Below, in pieces: positions 16,152-25,620 of a stretch of DNA of 64,000 nt (the first letter of the stretch is position 1; each line of letters opens with the position of its first letter). Origin of the DNA: Deltaproteobacteria bacterium (GTDB taxonomy: Bacteria; Myxococcota_A; Polyangia; Polyangiales; Polyangiaceae); contig JACRCQ010000074.1 of assembly GCA_016218915.1 (NCBI GenBank), positions 186,001 through 250,000 of the forward strand, read 5' to 3'. The notes below the pieces were generated by a model, which worked only from the letters and a program-made list of their open reading frames with translations, had not been told where the DNA came from and searched no databases. Made by a program: the position numbers and the translations under genes.

Positions 16152-16743
16152 GACGAATCACGCCTCCAGCACCTCCGCACGCGTCGCCGCAACCGCCCCC
16201 TGGCCCGAGGCCTGAGCTTCCTGTTGCAGCGCCGAGCTCGTCGCCCCACATGTTTCCTCGCGCGTGGACGGGATCGGTGCCGATCGAAGCATCGCGTCCC
16301 CAGGGCGCGAACACTGCATCCGCCTGCGAGCGCGCGAGCGTGCCGATCATGCCGAGCTCCACGGCATTCGCAGCCCCTGCGGCGTCGGCGATGTGAGGGT
16401 CTGGGTTGTCGACAGGTCCCTGCACGCCATAGCGGCCATCGCGCCTGGCAACCGGCAGGCCCATCTTGCTGCCGGCCCGCATACCGCATCGCGTCGGAGG
16501 CCCGGACGCTCCCATGGCATTCTCGGAAGGAGTCAGGTCATCTTCGGCCGCGCGCTCGGCGGCCGCGACCAGGTACCGATGGATCAAGACCGTGTTGTCG
16601 TGCACGGATGAGTCTGGGGCTCCGATGTGGAGGGGCGGGGATGCCATGGCAGCCGAAGCCAAGACGAGAGCATGGGCGATCGCAGACAAGCCTATGCACG
16701 AAGCCGGGTAGGAGGCGCGGGATGGGCTCGGCTCTGGCTCCAT
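16075..16743 (-). pseudogene. Truncated AgmX/TonB-like protein fragment
   Basis: The 222-residue frame contains RYGVQGPVDNPDPHIA, then AVELGMIGTL, then APWGRD, RGNMWGDELG and a Gly-rich stretch. From memory, this succession matches the middle of long AgmX/PglI-type, TonB-like proteins of Polyangiales, in which a Gly-rich segment leads into a C-terminal TonB-like domain. Here that domain is absent: the frame ends in unrelated sequence inside the antisense 3' end of the MYXO-CTERM gene. No Shine-Dalgarno sequence precedes ATG 16743. I therefore read it as a truncated paralogue or decaying fragment, though a short expressed protein is possible. A database search would settle the family call. Confidence 0.55.
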
Positions 16744-16890
16744 GTGAAGTTGGAGTGCGGGCGGACGTGGTTGTTCCCAGCTCCGCGCAGCAGGGAGGCA
16801 GGTTTCTCCGACGACTTGTCAGTGCGACCCCTGTGCCATACGCTGGGTCCAGGTAGATCAAACGCGCCGACACGGCGTCAGGAGGCTCCC

Positions 16891-18741
16891 GTGCGCACAC
16901 GAACCGGCCTTTTCCTGTTCCTTGCTTTCGCTGCTGCGGCAGCATGCTCGGCTGGCGGAGGAGAGAGCTCTTTCCCGCCCGGAAGCGGAGGGGGCGGCGG
17001 CGCGAAAGGGGGTGCAGGAGGCACGTTCAACCCAGGAGGCTCCGGCGGCTCGTACATCGATCTGGATGCATCGGGCGACAGCTCCAGCTGCGACCAGCAC
17101 TGCTCCAACGACCTGCATTCGATCCTCGACTGCAACAACGTGGTCGTGAAGAAGTGCCCGGATGATCAAGGGTGCGGCAAGGGCGGCTGCGTGCCTGCGT
17201 GCGACGCGGCGAAGGCCAACAAGTCCACGATCGGGTGCGACTACTACTCGGTCGATCCGGACATCATCTCCGAGGGCGCTGGGGCGTGCTTTGCGGCGTA
17301 CATCGCGAACACGTGGAGCTCGCCGGTCAAGCTCACGCTCGAGCGCGGCGGGCAGACGTACGATGCGGCCAACTTCGCGCGCGTGCCATCGGGCAGCGGA
17401 AAGAACCTGTCCTATGCGCCGTTGCCCAACGGCGAGATTCCGCCGGGGGAGGTTGCGATCCTGTTCCTCGCGCGATTCGGCAGCACGCTGGTGGACTGCC
17501 CGGTCCCCCCTGCGTACACGGTGGGCGACGGTGCGATCCACGGCACGGGCCGGGGCTCGGCATTCCACATCACGTCCTCGGCGCCCGTGGTCGCCTACGA
17601 CATCTTCCCCTATGGCGGGGGCCAGGTTGCGGCCACCAGCGCAACGCTGCTCTTGCCGACCACAGCGTGGGGAACGAACTACATCGCAGTCGACGCATTT
17701 CGCAAGAGCCAGCTCGTGCCCCAGGCGCAGCCATCGATCGACATCGTGGCTTCGGAAGACGGCACCACGGTGACGATCAGCCCGGTGGTGGCGATCAAGG
17801 CAGGCGCGAACGTGGAGGGGACGGGCGCAGGCGTGCCGAAGGAGTACACGCTCAACAAGGGCGAGATCCTGCAGTTCACGCAGGACCAGGAGCTGATCGG
17901 AAGCCCCATCCAGTCCGACAAGCCGATCGCGCTCTGGGGTGCGGCAACGTGCTTGAACATCGACGTCGGCTCGGCTGCGTGCGACTCGGCGCACCAGCAG
18001 ATTCCGCCAGTGAATGCACTTGGACACGAGTACGTGGCAGTGCGCTATCGCAATCGGTTCGACAACAAGGAGGAGTCGCCGCCGTGGCGCATGGTGGGCG
18101 CAGTGGATGGCACAGTGCTCACCTACGATCCCGCGCAGCCGTCAGGAGCGCCGTCCTCGCTCGACACGAGCCAGGTTGCCGAGTTCCGCGCGCCCGGACC
18201 CTTTGTGGTCAAGAGCCAGGACAAGGACCACCCGTTCTACATGTCCGCGCACATGACAGGCTGCCAGGAGGTGGATCCCACCACCGCGGACTGCCGGGGC
18301 GATCCGGAGTTCGTCAACGTGATCCCACCGCAGCAGTACCTGGCGTCGTACGTGTTCTTCACGGATCCGACCTACCCTGAGACCAACCTGGTGCTGGTGC
18401 GATCCAAGACCAAGGATGGGTTCAAGGAGGTGAATCTGGACTGCGCGGGCGATGTGCAGGGCTGGCAGTCGCTCGACGGCGCGGGCAGCTACGAGTACAC
18501 GCGCATCGATCTGGTTCGAGGGAATTTCCAGGGGCAGAATGGTTGCGACAACGGTCGCCACGAGATCAAGAGTGACGGGCCTTTCGGGCTGACGGTGTGG
18601 GGTTGGGGGAGCGCGGCGACGGGTGGCCAGTTTGGAATGCCGGGCTCCGGGTTCTACTCACTTGCGGTGAGCTACGCGTATCCTGCGGGGGCGAGCGTGG
18701 AGCCGATCAACACCGTGGTCGTGCCTCCTGTTCCGAAGTAG
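16891..18741 (+). CDS. IgGFc-binding-type surface lipoprotein
   Basis: A 616-residue lipoprotein starting at GTG 16891, chosen because GGAGG sits six bases upstream and the signal peptide (ending AAAC) begins there. A Gly-rich linker and a small Cys-rich module (six Cys between residues ~75 and 115) precede a ~450-residue beta-rich domain. Its core resembles the IgGFc_binding N-terminal family: YDIFPYGG, LLPTTAWGTNY, SEDGTTVTISP, a GE(I/V)LQF segment and SDKPIALWGAATC. In bacteria this family is a surface adhesion-type domain; the name comes from a mammalian mucin-like protein and does not imply antibody binding. No partner gene is obvious. Confidence 0.85.
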   Translation: MRTRTGLFLFLAFAAAAACSAGGGESSFPPGSGGGGGAKGGAGGTFNPGGSGGSYIDLDASGDSSSCDQHCSNDLHSILDCNNVVVKKCPDDQGCGKGGCVPACDAAKANKSTIGCDYYSVDPDIISEGAGACFAAYIANTWSSPVKLTLERGGQTYDAANFARVPSGSGKNLSYAPLPNGEIPPGEVAILFLARFGSTLVDCPVPPAYTVGDGAIHGTGRGSAFHITSSAPVVAYDIFPYGGGQVAATSATLLLPTTAWGTNYIAVDAFRKSQLVPQAQPSIDIVASEDGTTVTISPVVAIKAGANVEGTGAGVPKEYTLNKGEILQFTQDQELIGSPIQSDKPIALWGAATCLNIDVGSAACDSAHQQIPPVNALGHEYVAVRYRNRFDNKEESPPWRMVGAVDGTVLTYDPAQPSGAPSSLDTSQVAEFRAPGPFVVKSQDKDHPFYMSAHMTGCQEVDPTTADCRGDPEFVNVIPPQQYLASYVFFTDPTYPETNLVLVRSKTKDGFKEVNLDCAGDVQGWQSLDGAGSYEYTRIDLVRGNFQGQNGCDNGRHEIKSDGPFGLTVWGWGSAATGGQFGMPGSGFYSLAVSYAYPAGASVEPINTVVVPPVPK

Positions 18742-18953
18742 CGCTGCAGCTTGCTTCGTGCCCCATCTCGAGCCGCCGACGGAGAAGCGAGCGGCCATGG
18801 GTTTCGTGGTTCGCGGAGCGCCGGGGTCCGAAGTCGACGCCCCGCACTCACATGGACCGCTGCTGGGCAGGTAAGTTCCCTGAAACATGAAGTCACAAAT
18901 ATCCGGCACCCAAGCGCTCGGAATGAACAGCGCCTCGTGCTAGTTGATCGCTC

Positions 18954-20489
18954 GTGGCCGCTATCGACAGCATCCTCGGGCTGGTGGCGCAGCAGGGCGC
19001 TACCGAGCTGCGCGTAGGCACCGATCGAGAACCCGAGATGTATCGCGGAGCCACGCGCCTGCGACTCGCGCTCGACTCGACCCCGGATGACACGCTCCGT
19101 CTGCTGCTCGGGCCGCTGCTGGGGCCAGACAGGGAAGCGATCCTCGTGGAGAGCGGCTCGATCGAGTTCCTGCACATCGTGCCGGGGAACGGCGAATTTC
19201 ATGTCGTGATGAAGCGCCGCGAGGCGGAGCCGGGTCACGCGCTTGCCGCCTTTGACGTCGTGTTTCACCGCGGGCAGCCCAAGCAGAGCCCTGCGCCTGC
19301 GGTTCCATCGAGAGCGGTTTCCGCCCTGTCTGAACCGGCGGTGCCCCACGCCCCGGCGCCGATCAGCGAGCGGGCAGAGCTGCTGGCAGAAGGAGCACGC
19401 GTCGCTTCTGCCGCATCGCTCGCCGACCCTGGCCCAGGGCTCGTGGCGCTGCTCGAGCATGCGGTGTCGTTGCGAGCATCGGACCTGCACGTGCGGGAGG
19501 GGGAGCGCCCTGCGCTGAGGATCGATGGACGTTTGCAGGTCATCCTGGCGGATCCTGTGGCGAGCCTGGGCGAGCTTCTCGGCGAATCGCTGTGGGCGAG
19601 GACGCAGACCGCGATCGAGAACGGCTGCTCTGTGGACGTGGCGTTCGAGGTTCCGGGGACCGGACGGTTCCGGCTGAACGTCTACGCTGCCTCGGAGCGA
19701 GCGTGCGCGTCGATCCGAGTGCTGCCTGCGACGGTGCCCGCGCTTGCGACCTTGCAGATGCCGATGGCGCTCGATGAGCTCGTGGATCTGCCGCACGGCC
19801 TGGTGATCGTGTGTGGTCCGACGGGGTCAGGCAAGAGCACGACGCTGGCGGCCTTGGCGCAGGAGGCGTTGCGACGCAGATCGATCGTACTCATCAGCCT
19901 CGAGGATCCGATCGAGTACCGCCTGCGATGCGGGCAGAGCGGCTCGCTGGTGCGTCAGCGCGAGGTGGGGCGCGACGTGCGTGACTTTCCTACCGGGCTT
20001 CGGGATGCGTTGCGCGAGGATCCGGATGTGCTTCTCATCGGAGAGATGCGCGATGCGGACAGCATCGGGCTGACGTTGACGGCAGCGGAGACCGGCCATC
20101 TGGTGCTGGCGAGCCTGCACAGCCGATCGACGGCATCCGCAGTGGAGCGAGTTGTGGACACGTATCCGCCGGAGCGACAGGGGCAGATTCGAGTGCAGCT
20201 GGCGGACTCGCTTCGGGCCGTGATCTCGCAGCGTCTGCTCCCGCACGCATGCGGCGAGGGAAGGATTCCAGCGGTCGAGGTCCTTCGGGTGACCTACAAC
20301 GTGGCGAACGTGATCCGGGAAGGCCGGACAGCGCAGCTGGCGACGGCGATGCAGTCGGGTCGCAAGGAGGGGCAGCTTCCCCTCGAGCGGTGCCTGGCGG
20401 ACCTGGTGCGAAGCGGGCAGGTCCGGATCGAGGATGCACGGGTCGTGGCCAACGATCAGGCCGCGCTCGGCTCGTACCTGCAGGGGTGA
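18954..20489 (+). CDS. PilT-like type IV pilus ATPase with a duplicated N-terminal domain
   Basis: A 511-residue ATPase from GTG 18954; an in-frame stop lies just upstream. The C-terminal half has the PilT signature: Walker A GPTGSGKST (~288), an Asp-box region SLEDPIEYR, Walker B DVLLIGEMRD (~358) and the His box LASLHSRST. Retraction ATPases power pilus retraction and twitching. PilT is normally ~350 residues. The extra ~160 residues look like a second, diverged copy of the PilT N-terminal (PAS-like) domain: compare GATELRVGTDREPEMYRGATRL with RASDLHVREGERPALRIDG. A Pro/Ala-rich linker joins the two. It stands alone, so it may be an accessory PilT/PilU-type motor or regulator. Confidence 0.9.
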   Translation: MAAIDSILGLVAQQGATELRVGTDREPEMYRGATRLRLALDSTPDDTLRLLLGPLLGPDREAILVESGSIEFLHIVPGNGEFHVVMKRREAEPGHALAAFDVVFHRGQPKQSPAPAVPSRAVSALSEPAVPHAPAPISERAELLAEGARVASAASLADPGPGLVALLEHAVSLRASDLHVREGERPALRIDGRLQVILADPVASLGELLGESLWARTQTAIENGCSVDVAFEVPGTGRFRLNVYAASERACASIRVLPATVPALATLQMPMALDELVDLPHGLVIVCGPTGSGKSTTLAALAQEALRRRSIVLISLEDPIEYRLRCGQSGSLVRQREVGRDVRDFPTGLRDALREDPDVLLIGEMRDADSIGLTLTAAETGHLVLASLHSRSTASAVERVVDTYPPERQGQIRVQLADSLRAVISQRLLPHACGEGRIPAVEVLRVTYNVANVIREGRTAQLATAMQSGRKEGQLPLERCLADLVRSGQVRIEDARVVANDQAALGSYLQG

Positions 20490-20511
20490 GGGGGTCGCCG
20501 GAGTCGGTTGC

Positions 20512-22266
20512 TCACGCTCGTGCGAGCTCGAATCTGGACACCAGGCCGTTGAGATCCTCGACCTGGGCGCGCAGGCTCTCCGAAGCGCTCGACGACTGCT
20601 CGGCGCTGGCTGCATTGCGCTGGGCCACAGAGTCGAGGTCCGCGAGCGACTTGTTGGCGTGCCGGATCTCGTCTGCCTGCTGGGAGGCTTCGGTGCCGAG
20701 CGCGTTGACCAGATCTGCGACCTTTCCCACGGACACGGTGATGTCGCCGAGGTTGCCGCGCACGCCGTTGCAGATCGATTCGCCTTGCTCGGCGAGCTTG
20801 AGCGACTGTCCGATCAGCAGCTCGGTCTTTCGCGCAGCGTCCTTGGCTTGCTGAGCGAGAGAGCGCACCTCTTCGGCGACGACCGCGAAGCTGCGGCCTG
20901 CGTCGCCTGCGCGCGCAGCTTCCACGGCTGCGTTGAGCGCGAGCAGATTGGTCTGGAATGCGATGTCGTTGATGTCGCGAATGATGGCGGCCGTGCTCTC
21001 GGCTGCCTGCTTGATGCAGGTCATCGAGGCGGACATCTCGACCATCGAGCCCTGCCCCTTGAGGGTTGCCGAGCGGGTCGACTCTGCGAGGCTGCGCGCC
21101 TGGTTCATCCGCTCTGCGCTGCTGCGCGTTCGATCGGCGATGCTCTTGAACTGCGTAGCTGCGCCGTCGACCACAGCGGCCTGATGCGACGCTCCTTCTG
21201 CGACGTCCTGGCTCGCAGATGCGATCTGCTCTGCCACCGTTCCGATCCCCCCTACCGACTCGGCCACGGTCTGCAGCGAGCTGTTGAGCTCGTCGATGAT
21301 CCGGTTCACACCGGCTACCAGCTCGCTCCAGCTCCCTTGGAAGCCCTTGGCATTGCCCCGGACGAGCAGATTGCCGGACGCGACGGATGAAGACAGCCGG
21401 GAGGTTTCCCGGAGCAGGCCGTTCATCTGGCTGATGCATCCATTCAAGCTCTTCCGCAGCTCGTCGTACTCGCCTGCACAGGGATCCTTCAGAGGCTCCG
21501 GGATCCGGCCGCTGGCAATCAGGCCGACGTAGCTCTCGGCCTGGCGCAAGGGATTGACGAGCAGATCGAGCGACTCGTTGAGGCCGCGCAGGAGCTTTCG
21601 GTAGACGCCGGTGGTTCGATCCGGATGGGTACGCTCTGACAGAGTGCCCTCGCGCGCTGCCCGAATCGCCACGCCGACCTCTTCGACCAGCACCCGGATG
21701 GCGGCTCCGGTGGCGTTCAGCCCCTGGGTGATCTCGGCGAGCTCACCGGAGTACTCCTCTACGACCTGGGGTGGCGTCTGCCCGCGTCCGAGCTGGGCAA
21801 GATGGGAGGAGGCGAGCTTGAGCGGCCCGGTCAGCGAGTCGAGCATCGCGTTGATGGATGCGATCTGAACGCCGCTGTAGGAGCCCTCGTACTTGTCGAT
21901 GTCTGCGCGGACGTCGAGCCGCCCTTCGCGGGCTGCTCCTACCAGAAGCTTGATGTCGTCATCGCGCATGCGAACCTGGTGCGTGACCCTGACGACCGCC
22001 TGGCGGATGTTTTCGGACTCGCCAGCGCGGGGCTCCTGCGGCACGGGCGGCACCACGCCGCGAGCGAGCCCGTCGCAGAACTCCACTGCGACCCAGGACC
22101 CACGGCGCATCTCGTCCATTACTTCATTGACCAGCTCCAGCACGCGGCGGTTCTCGCCTTCCGCTGCGTGGGTGTTGGCGCGTTCAGAGAGCTGTCCGGC
22201 TCGCGCACAGTCGGCGAGGCGAAGCAGCTCGTCGATCACGGGGTTGGAAGATGTCGTGGACAACAA
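20512..22266 (-). CDS. Soluble methyl-accepting chemotaxis protein with HAMP-like repeats
   Basis: A 584-residue receptor without any transmembrane span. Residues ~1-110 are a helical N-terminal region. Then come HAMP-like helical modules (patterns [33 protein letters not shown]). The C-terminal coiled-coil hairpin has the conserved tip [27 protein letters not shown] split by the turn, which contacts CheA and CheW. It should sense a cytoplasmic signal or respond through partners. The start is a TTG at 22266 with a GAGGG about ten bases upstream; no ATG fits well. It converges with the PilT-like gene (22-bp gap), which suggests, without proving, a link to pilus motility. Confidence 0.9.
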   Translation of the reverse strand: MLSTTSSNPVIDELLRLADCARAGQLSERANTHAAEGENRRVLELVNEVMDEMRRGSWVAVEFCDGLARGVVPPVPQEPRAGESENIRQAVVRVTHQVRMRDDDIKLLVGAAREGRLDVRADIDKYEGSYSGVQIASINAMLDSLTGPLKLASSHLAQLGRGQTPPQVVEEYSGELAEITQGLNATGAAIRVLVEEVGVAIRAAREGTLSERTHPDRTTGVYRKLLRGLNESLDLLVNPLRQAESYVGLIASGRIPEPLKDPCAGEYDELRKSLNGCISQMNGLLRETSRLSSSVASGNLLVRGNAKGFQGSWSELVAGVNRIIDELNSSLQTVAESVGGIGTVAEQIASASQDVAEGASHQAAVVDGAATQFKSIADRTRSSAERMNQARSLAESTRSATLKGQGSMVEMSASMTCIKQAAESTAAIIRDINDIAFQTNLLALNAAVEAARAGDAGRSFAVVAEEVRSLAQQAKDAARKTELLIGQSLKLAEQGESICNGVRGNLGDITVSVGKVADLVNALGTEASQQADEIRHANKSLADLDSVAQRNAASAEQSSSASESLRAQVEDLNGLVSRFELARA

Positions 22267-22439
22267 GGTTGTGTGCCCTCACTTTCACGATGAATCCAGC
22301 GTGGACGGTGCAATGATGGGGCCGCGCTCGCAGCTGTCCGTGGCCGGGGAAAACGCGGAAAGCCGCCGCTCCAAACCGGACGACGCTGGAAACCGAGGGC
22401 AAATCGCGTACCGCGGAGCGTCATGGCGCGAACACGCCT

Positions 22440-22453
22440 GTCAACGCTTTGAC
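22440..22453. promoter_or_regulatory. GTCAA-n4-TTGAC palindrome in the divergent receptor/kinase region
   Basis: GTCAACGCTTTGAC lies in the 284-bp gap between the divergent chemoreceptor and Ser/Thr kinase genes. A -10-like TATCAT at 22510-22515 could serve the kinase gene, which would put the palindrome near -70. Almost the same 14-mer occurs upstream of cheA at 53488 and inside a gene at 37784. An operator is plausible but unproven. Confidence 0.35.
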
Positions 22454-22550
22454 GGGGCCGAAGGGCGAGCTCGCCGAGGTCGCGCGTGACGCGGCCCGCT
22501 GGCGCGGCGTATCATGAAGCCTGCCCGCGACGGATCGGGGCGGAGCATCC

Positions 22551-24002
22551 ATGGAAGGGAGACATCAGCTTCCGGTTCGCGTCGGGGAAACCATCTCGGG
22601 CAAGTACCGGATCGATCGCGTGATCGGGGCTGGCGGCATGGGCGTCGTGGTCCAGGCCATGCACCTGCAGCTCGAGCAGCGCGTCGCGATCAAGTTCCTG
22701 CTACCCGATGCGGTCCAGAACCCTGAAGTGGTGACGCGTTTCGCGCGCGAGGCAAGGGCAGCAGCAAAGGTCCAGGGCGAGCACATCGTGCGGGTCATGG
22801 ATGTTGCGCAGCTCGAGACCGGCATCCCCTACATGGTGATGGAGTACCTCGAGGGTAGCGATCTGTCTGACGTGCTCAAGTCCCGTGGGCAGCTCCCGAT
22901 CGAGGAGGCGGTCGGCTACGTGCTGGAAGCGTGCGAAGCGGTGGCGGATGCACATGCGCAAGGGATCGTGCATCGAGACTTGAAGCCGGCGAACCTGTTT
23001 CTCGCGCGCAGGTCGGATCGCTCCACAGTGCTCAAGGTGCTCGACTTCGGCATCTCGAAGGCGATGCCGGGCGCGGCTGGAAGCAGCTCCGAGATGAGCC
23101 TGACCAAAACCTCGGCCGTGATGGGCTCGCCGCTGTACATGTCGCCCGAGCAGATGCGCTCTACGCGCACGGTCGATGCGCGCACGGACATCTGGGCCTT
23201 GGGCGTCATCCTCTACGAGCTCCTCACGCGCAAGGTGCCGTTCGAGTCCGATGCGATGCCTGAGCTGTGCGCCATGATCCTGACCGAGCCGCCGCGGCCG
23301 ATCGCGTCCTTGCGACCGGACGTACCTGCTGCGCTTGCGACTGCGATTGAGACTTGCCTGCACAAGGCTCCTGACGAGCGCTACCAGAGCGTGGCCGAGC
23401 TTGCGGCAGCGATCGCGCCGTTCGGCTCGGCCAGCGCGCAGGTGCACGTGAGCCGTGCCCGTTCGGTGCTGCTCGCGGCCGGCATGGCCGTGCGCAACAC
23501 CGAGCCCAGCATTCCCGAAGCGCCGGCGGCGACAGGGCTGGGCGGATCGACGGGCGTTGCGTGGAGCCCGCAGGACACGGGGAAGCGCAGCACGCGCTCG
23601 ACGGGCAAGTGGACTGCAGCGCTGCTGGTCGCGATGGTGGTGATCGCGATTCCAACGGTGGTGCTGATTCGGGGCAAGCTCGGCTCGCAGACCGCCACCG
23701 ATGATACCGCCAGCGCTCCGGTGCCCGCGGTTGCCGACAAGTCAGCGGTGTCGCCGGTGGTCGTGCTCGATCCGGATGCGGAGGCAATCCCTGCGGCGGC
23801 CCGCTCATCCATTCCTGCGCCGAGCGCATCCGTGGCATCCACATCGGTCGCGGGAGGATCCACACGATCGACTCCGGTGCGTACGGAGCCGCCTGGCACG
23901 TCCAAGACGCCACCTGCACCTTCGGCGACGACGGCTTCGACGCCGGTCGTGCCGCCGCCTGCGACCACACCGAAGAACAAGCTGGACATCAACCTGAAGT
24001 GA
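22551..24002 (+). CDS. Membrane-anchored Hanks-type Ser/Thr protein kinase
   Basis: A 483-residue protein. The kinase domain covers residues ~18-290: Gly loop GAGGMG, the ATP-binding Lys in VAIKF (~48), the catalytic loop VHRDLKPAN (~140), DFGISK and the SPEQ version of APE. A hydrophobic span at ~355-375 anchors it, followed by a ~110-residue Ser/Thr/Pro/Ala-rich tail expected outside the cytoplasm. GGAG five bases before ATG 22551 supports the start. It is followed after six bases by a PEGA-domain protein gene and then a lipoprotein gene, so the three probably form an operon: kinase plus envelope proteins, possibly targets or sensors. Confidence 0.94.
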   Translation: MEGRHQLPVRVGETISGKYRIDRVIGAGGMGVVVQAMHLQLEQRVAIKFLLPDAVQNPEVVTRFAREARAAAKVQGEHIVRVMDVAQLETGIPYMVMEYLEGSDLSDVLKSRGQLPIEEAVGYVLEACEAVADAHAQGIVHRDLKPANLFLARRSDRSTVLKVLDFGISKAMPGAAGSSSEMSLTKTSAVMGSPLYMSPEQMRSTRTVDARTDIWALGVILYELLTRKVPFESDAMPELCAMILTEPPRPIASLRPDVPAALATAIETCLHKAPDERYQSVAELAAAIAPFGSASAQVHVSRARSVLLAAGMAVRNTEPSIPEAPAATGLGGSTGVAWSPQDTGKRSTRSTGKWTAALLVAMVVIAIPTVVLIRGKLGSQTATDDTASAPVPAVADKSAVSPVVVLDPDAEAIPAAARSSIPAPSASVASTSVAGGSTRSTPVRTEPPGTSKTPPAPSATTASTPVVPPPATTPKNKLDINLK

Positions 24003-24008
24003 AGGGCA

Positions 24009-25607
24009 ATGCGGGGGAAGACGAATCGTGCGCATAGGATGACGCCATGGCTGGCCCTGGTGGTCATGGCAGCGGGGTTGGTGGCGCCGTGGGCAGCGGC
24101 GAAGCCAAAGGCGGGAAAGAAGACGGCCACTTCCGCGTCGGCGTCTGCTTCGGCCCCTGCAGGACCCAAGCCGCTCGCTGAGACGCTGACAGGGCAGGCC
24201 AAGCAGGACTACGAGTCGGCGCGTCTGCTGTACGGCGACGGGGATCACGCTGGGGCGTTGCTCAAGTTCAAAGCGGCCTACGAGCAATCCCATGACGCCC
24301 GGCTCCTGTGGAACATGGGCGCATGCGAGAAGAACCTGCGTCACTACGCCAAGGTGCTGGTGCTGGTGCGCAGGTATCTCGAGGAAGGGGGCGCGCTGCT
24401 GACCGACCAGGATCGGACCGAGTCGCGCGAGCTCCTGAACACGGTGGAAGCGTTCACTGCTGCATTGAAGCTGACGGTGAATGAGGCGGGCGCGGAGGTC
24501 TTCGTCGACGACGAGTCGGTGGGAGCCACGCCGCTTCCATCGCCGGTGGTAGTGGACATCGGTGTTCGACGAATCCGGGTGAAGAAGGAAGGTTTCGTGG
24601 AGCACCTGGCATCCTTGCCCGTGGGAGGAAGCAAGGAGGTGGCGATCACGGTGGACCTCGTGAAGGAAGTCCATGAGGGGAAGCTTACGGTCAAGACGAG
24701 CGCGGATGCGTCGATCTGGCTGGACGGCAAGCTGGTGGGAAAGGGCACCTGGACCGGGTCGGTCCCGAGCGGTGGGCATACTTTGCGCGTGACGGCCGAG
24801 GGGATGGTCCCCTACCAATCCGAGGTTCTGGTTCAGGACAAGGAGAACCGGGCGGTAGAGGTTCCGCTCGCACGCGTGGTGCAGCCAATCGTCATGGCGA
24901 AGCCTGAAGAGGAGACGGGTGCGCTGCACGGCTTCGAGCTCGGGCTGCGAACCGGATACGGGTTCACCAAACCCACAGGCACGGAGCAGCCGATGTCGGC
25001 GGTCGGGTTCGTGCCCATCGGTCTGGACATCGGCTACCGGTTGGGAAGGCCGACCTACCTCGGACTCTCCCTGGAATATGCCGCCTGGGATACGAGCAAT
25101 ACCTGCGGTGTAGATCGCCATGGTGCTGCGCCGTTGTCGCCCGCAGACCTCCAGGCCCGGTACGGCTACGACCAATGCGTCCACATGCGCGCGGCTGTCA
25201 CGCTGCTGTTCCACATGCTGCCCAGGACGATCGTGGATCCCTGGTTCGGATTCGACGTGGGTCCACAGCTGTCGTATCTGCACTACAAGACGTTCGATCC
25301 GCTGAATCCGCAGGCTGGCACGACGCAAGGGGACGATGGTGACATCGCGCTCAACACCGGTGCCCAGATCGGAATCGATGTCAGGATATGGCGAGGGCTC
25401 GCATTTGGCCCCTTTGCCAGGGCGGCCATGCTCCTGGGCGACACCTTCCGGCAGCACGAGGAAGAGAACACGGGACCGACGGATCCGGGACAACAGTCTC
25501 TCATCTGTCGCACGAACAACGGATGCAACACGAGCCCTTCGTCCGACGGCAAGGGAGGGCCCAATCCTCAGGCAATCTTCGGACTGCGCGTTGCGTACAC
25601 GTTCTGA
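24009..25607 (+). CDS. Exported PEGA-domain protein with C-terminal beta-barrel-like region
   Basis: A 532-residue protein. A signal peptide (ending PWAAAKP) and a Lys/Ala/Ser linker precede a ~100-residue TPR-like helical region (pattern YGDGDHAGALLKFKAAYE). Two PEGA domains follow (~155-300; signatures VDDESVGATPL and LDGKLVGKGTW), which in this family sit in the envelope and contact surface polymers. The C-terminal ~230 residues have alternating hydrophobic strands and end in RVAYTF, the terminal-aromatic pattern of outer-membrane beta-barrels. It starts six bases after the kinase stop. Kinase-plus-PEGA pairs are common in Polyangiales. Its exact role is unknown. Confidence 0.88.
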   Translation: MRGKTNRAHRMTPWLALVVMAAGLVAPWAAAKPKAGKKTATSASASASAPAGPKPLAETLTGQAKQDYESARLLYGDGDHAGALLKFKAAYEQSHDARLLWNMGACEKNLRHYAKVLVLVRRYLEEGGALLTDQDRTESRELLNTVEAFTAALKLTVNEAGAEVFVDDESVGATPLPSPVVVDIGVRRIRVKKEGFVEHLASLPVGGSKEVAITVDLVKEVHEGKLTVKTSADASIWLDGKLVGKGTWTGSVPSGGHTLRVTAEGMVPYQSEVLVQDKENRAVEVPLARVVQPIVMAKPEEETGALHGFELGLRTGYGFTKPTGTEQPMSAVGFVPIGLDIGYRLGRPTYLGLSLEYAAWDTSNTCGVDRHGAAPLSPADLQARYGYDQCVHMRAAVTLLFHMLPRTIVDPWFGFDVGPQLSYLHYKTFDPLNPQAGTTQGDDGDIALNTGAQIGIDVRIWRGLAFGPFARAAMLLGDTFRQHEEENTGPTDPGQQSLICRTNNGCNTSPSSDGKGGPNPQAIFGLRVAYTF

Positions 25608-25620
25608 GGGCACAGGTGGG

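Noticed and set aside
16891-18741. An antibody-binding function from the IgGFc-binding family name
   Set aside because: The name comes from a mammalian protein. The shared domain in bacteria gives no evidence of immunoglobulin binding.
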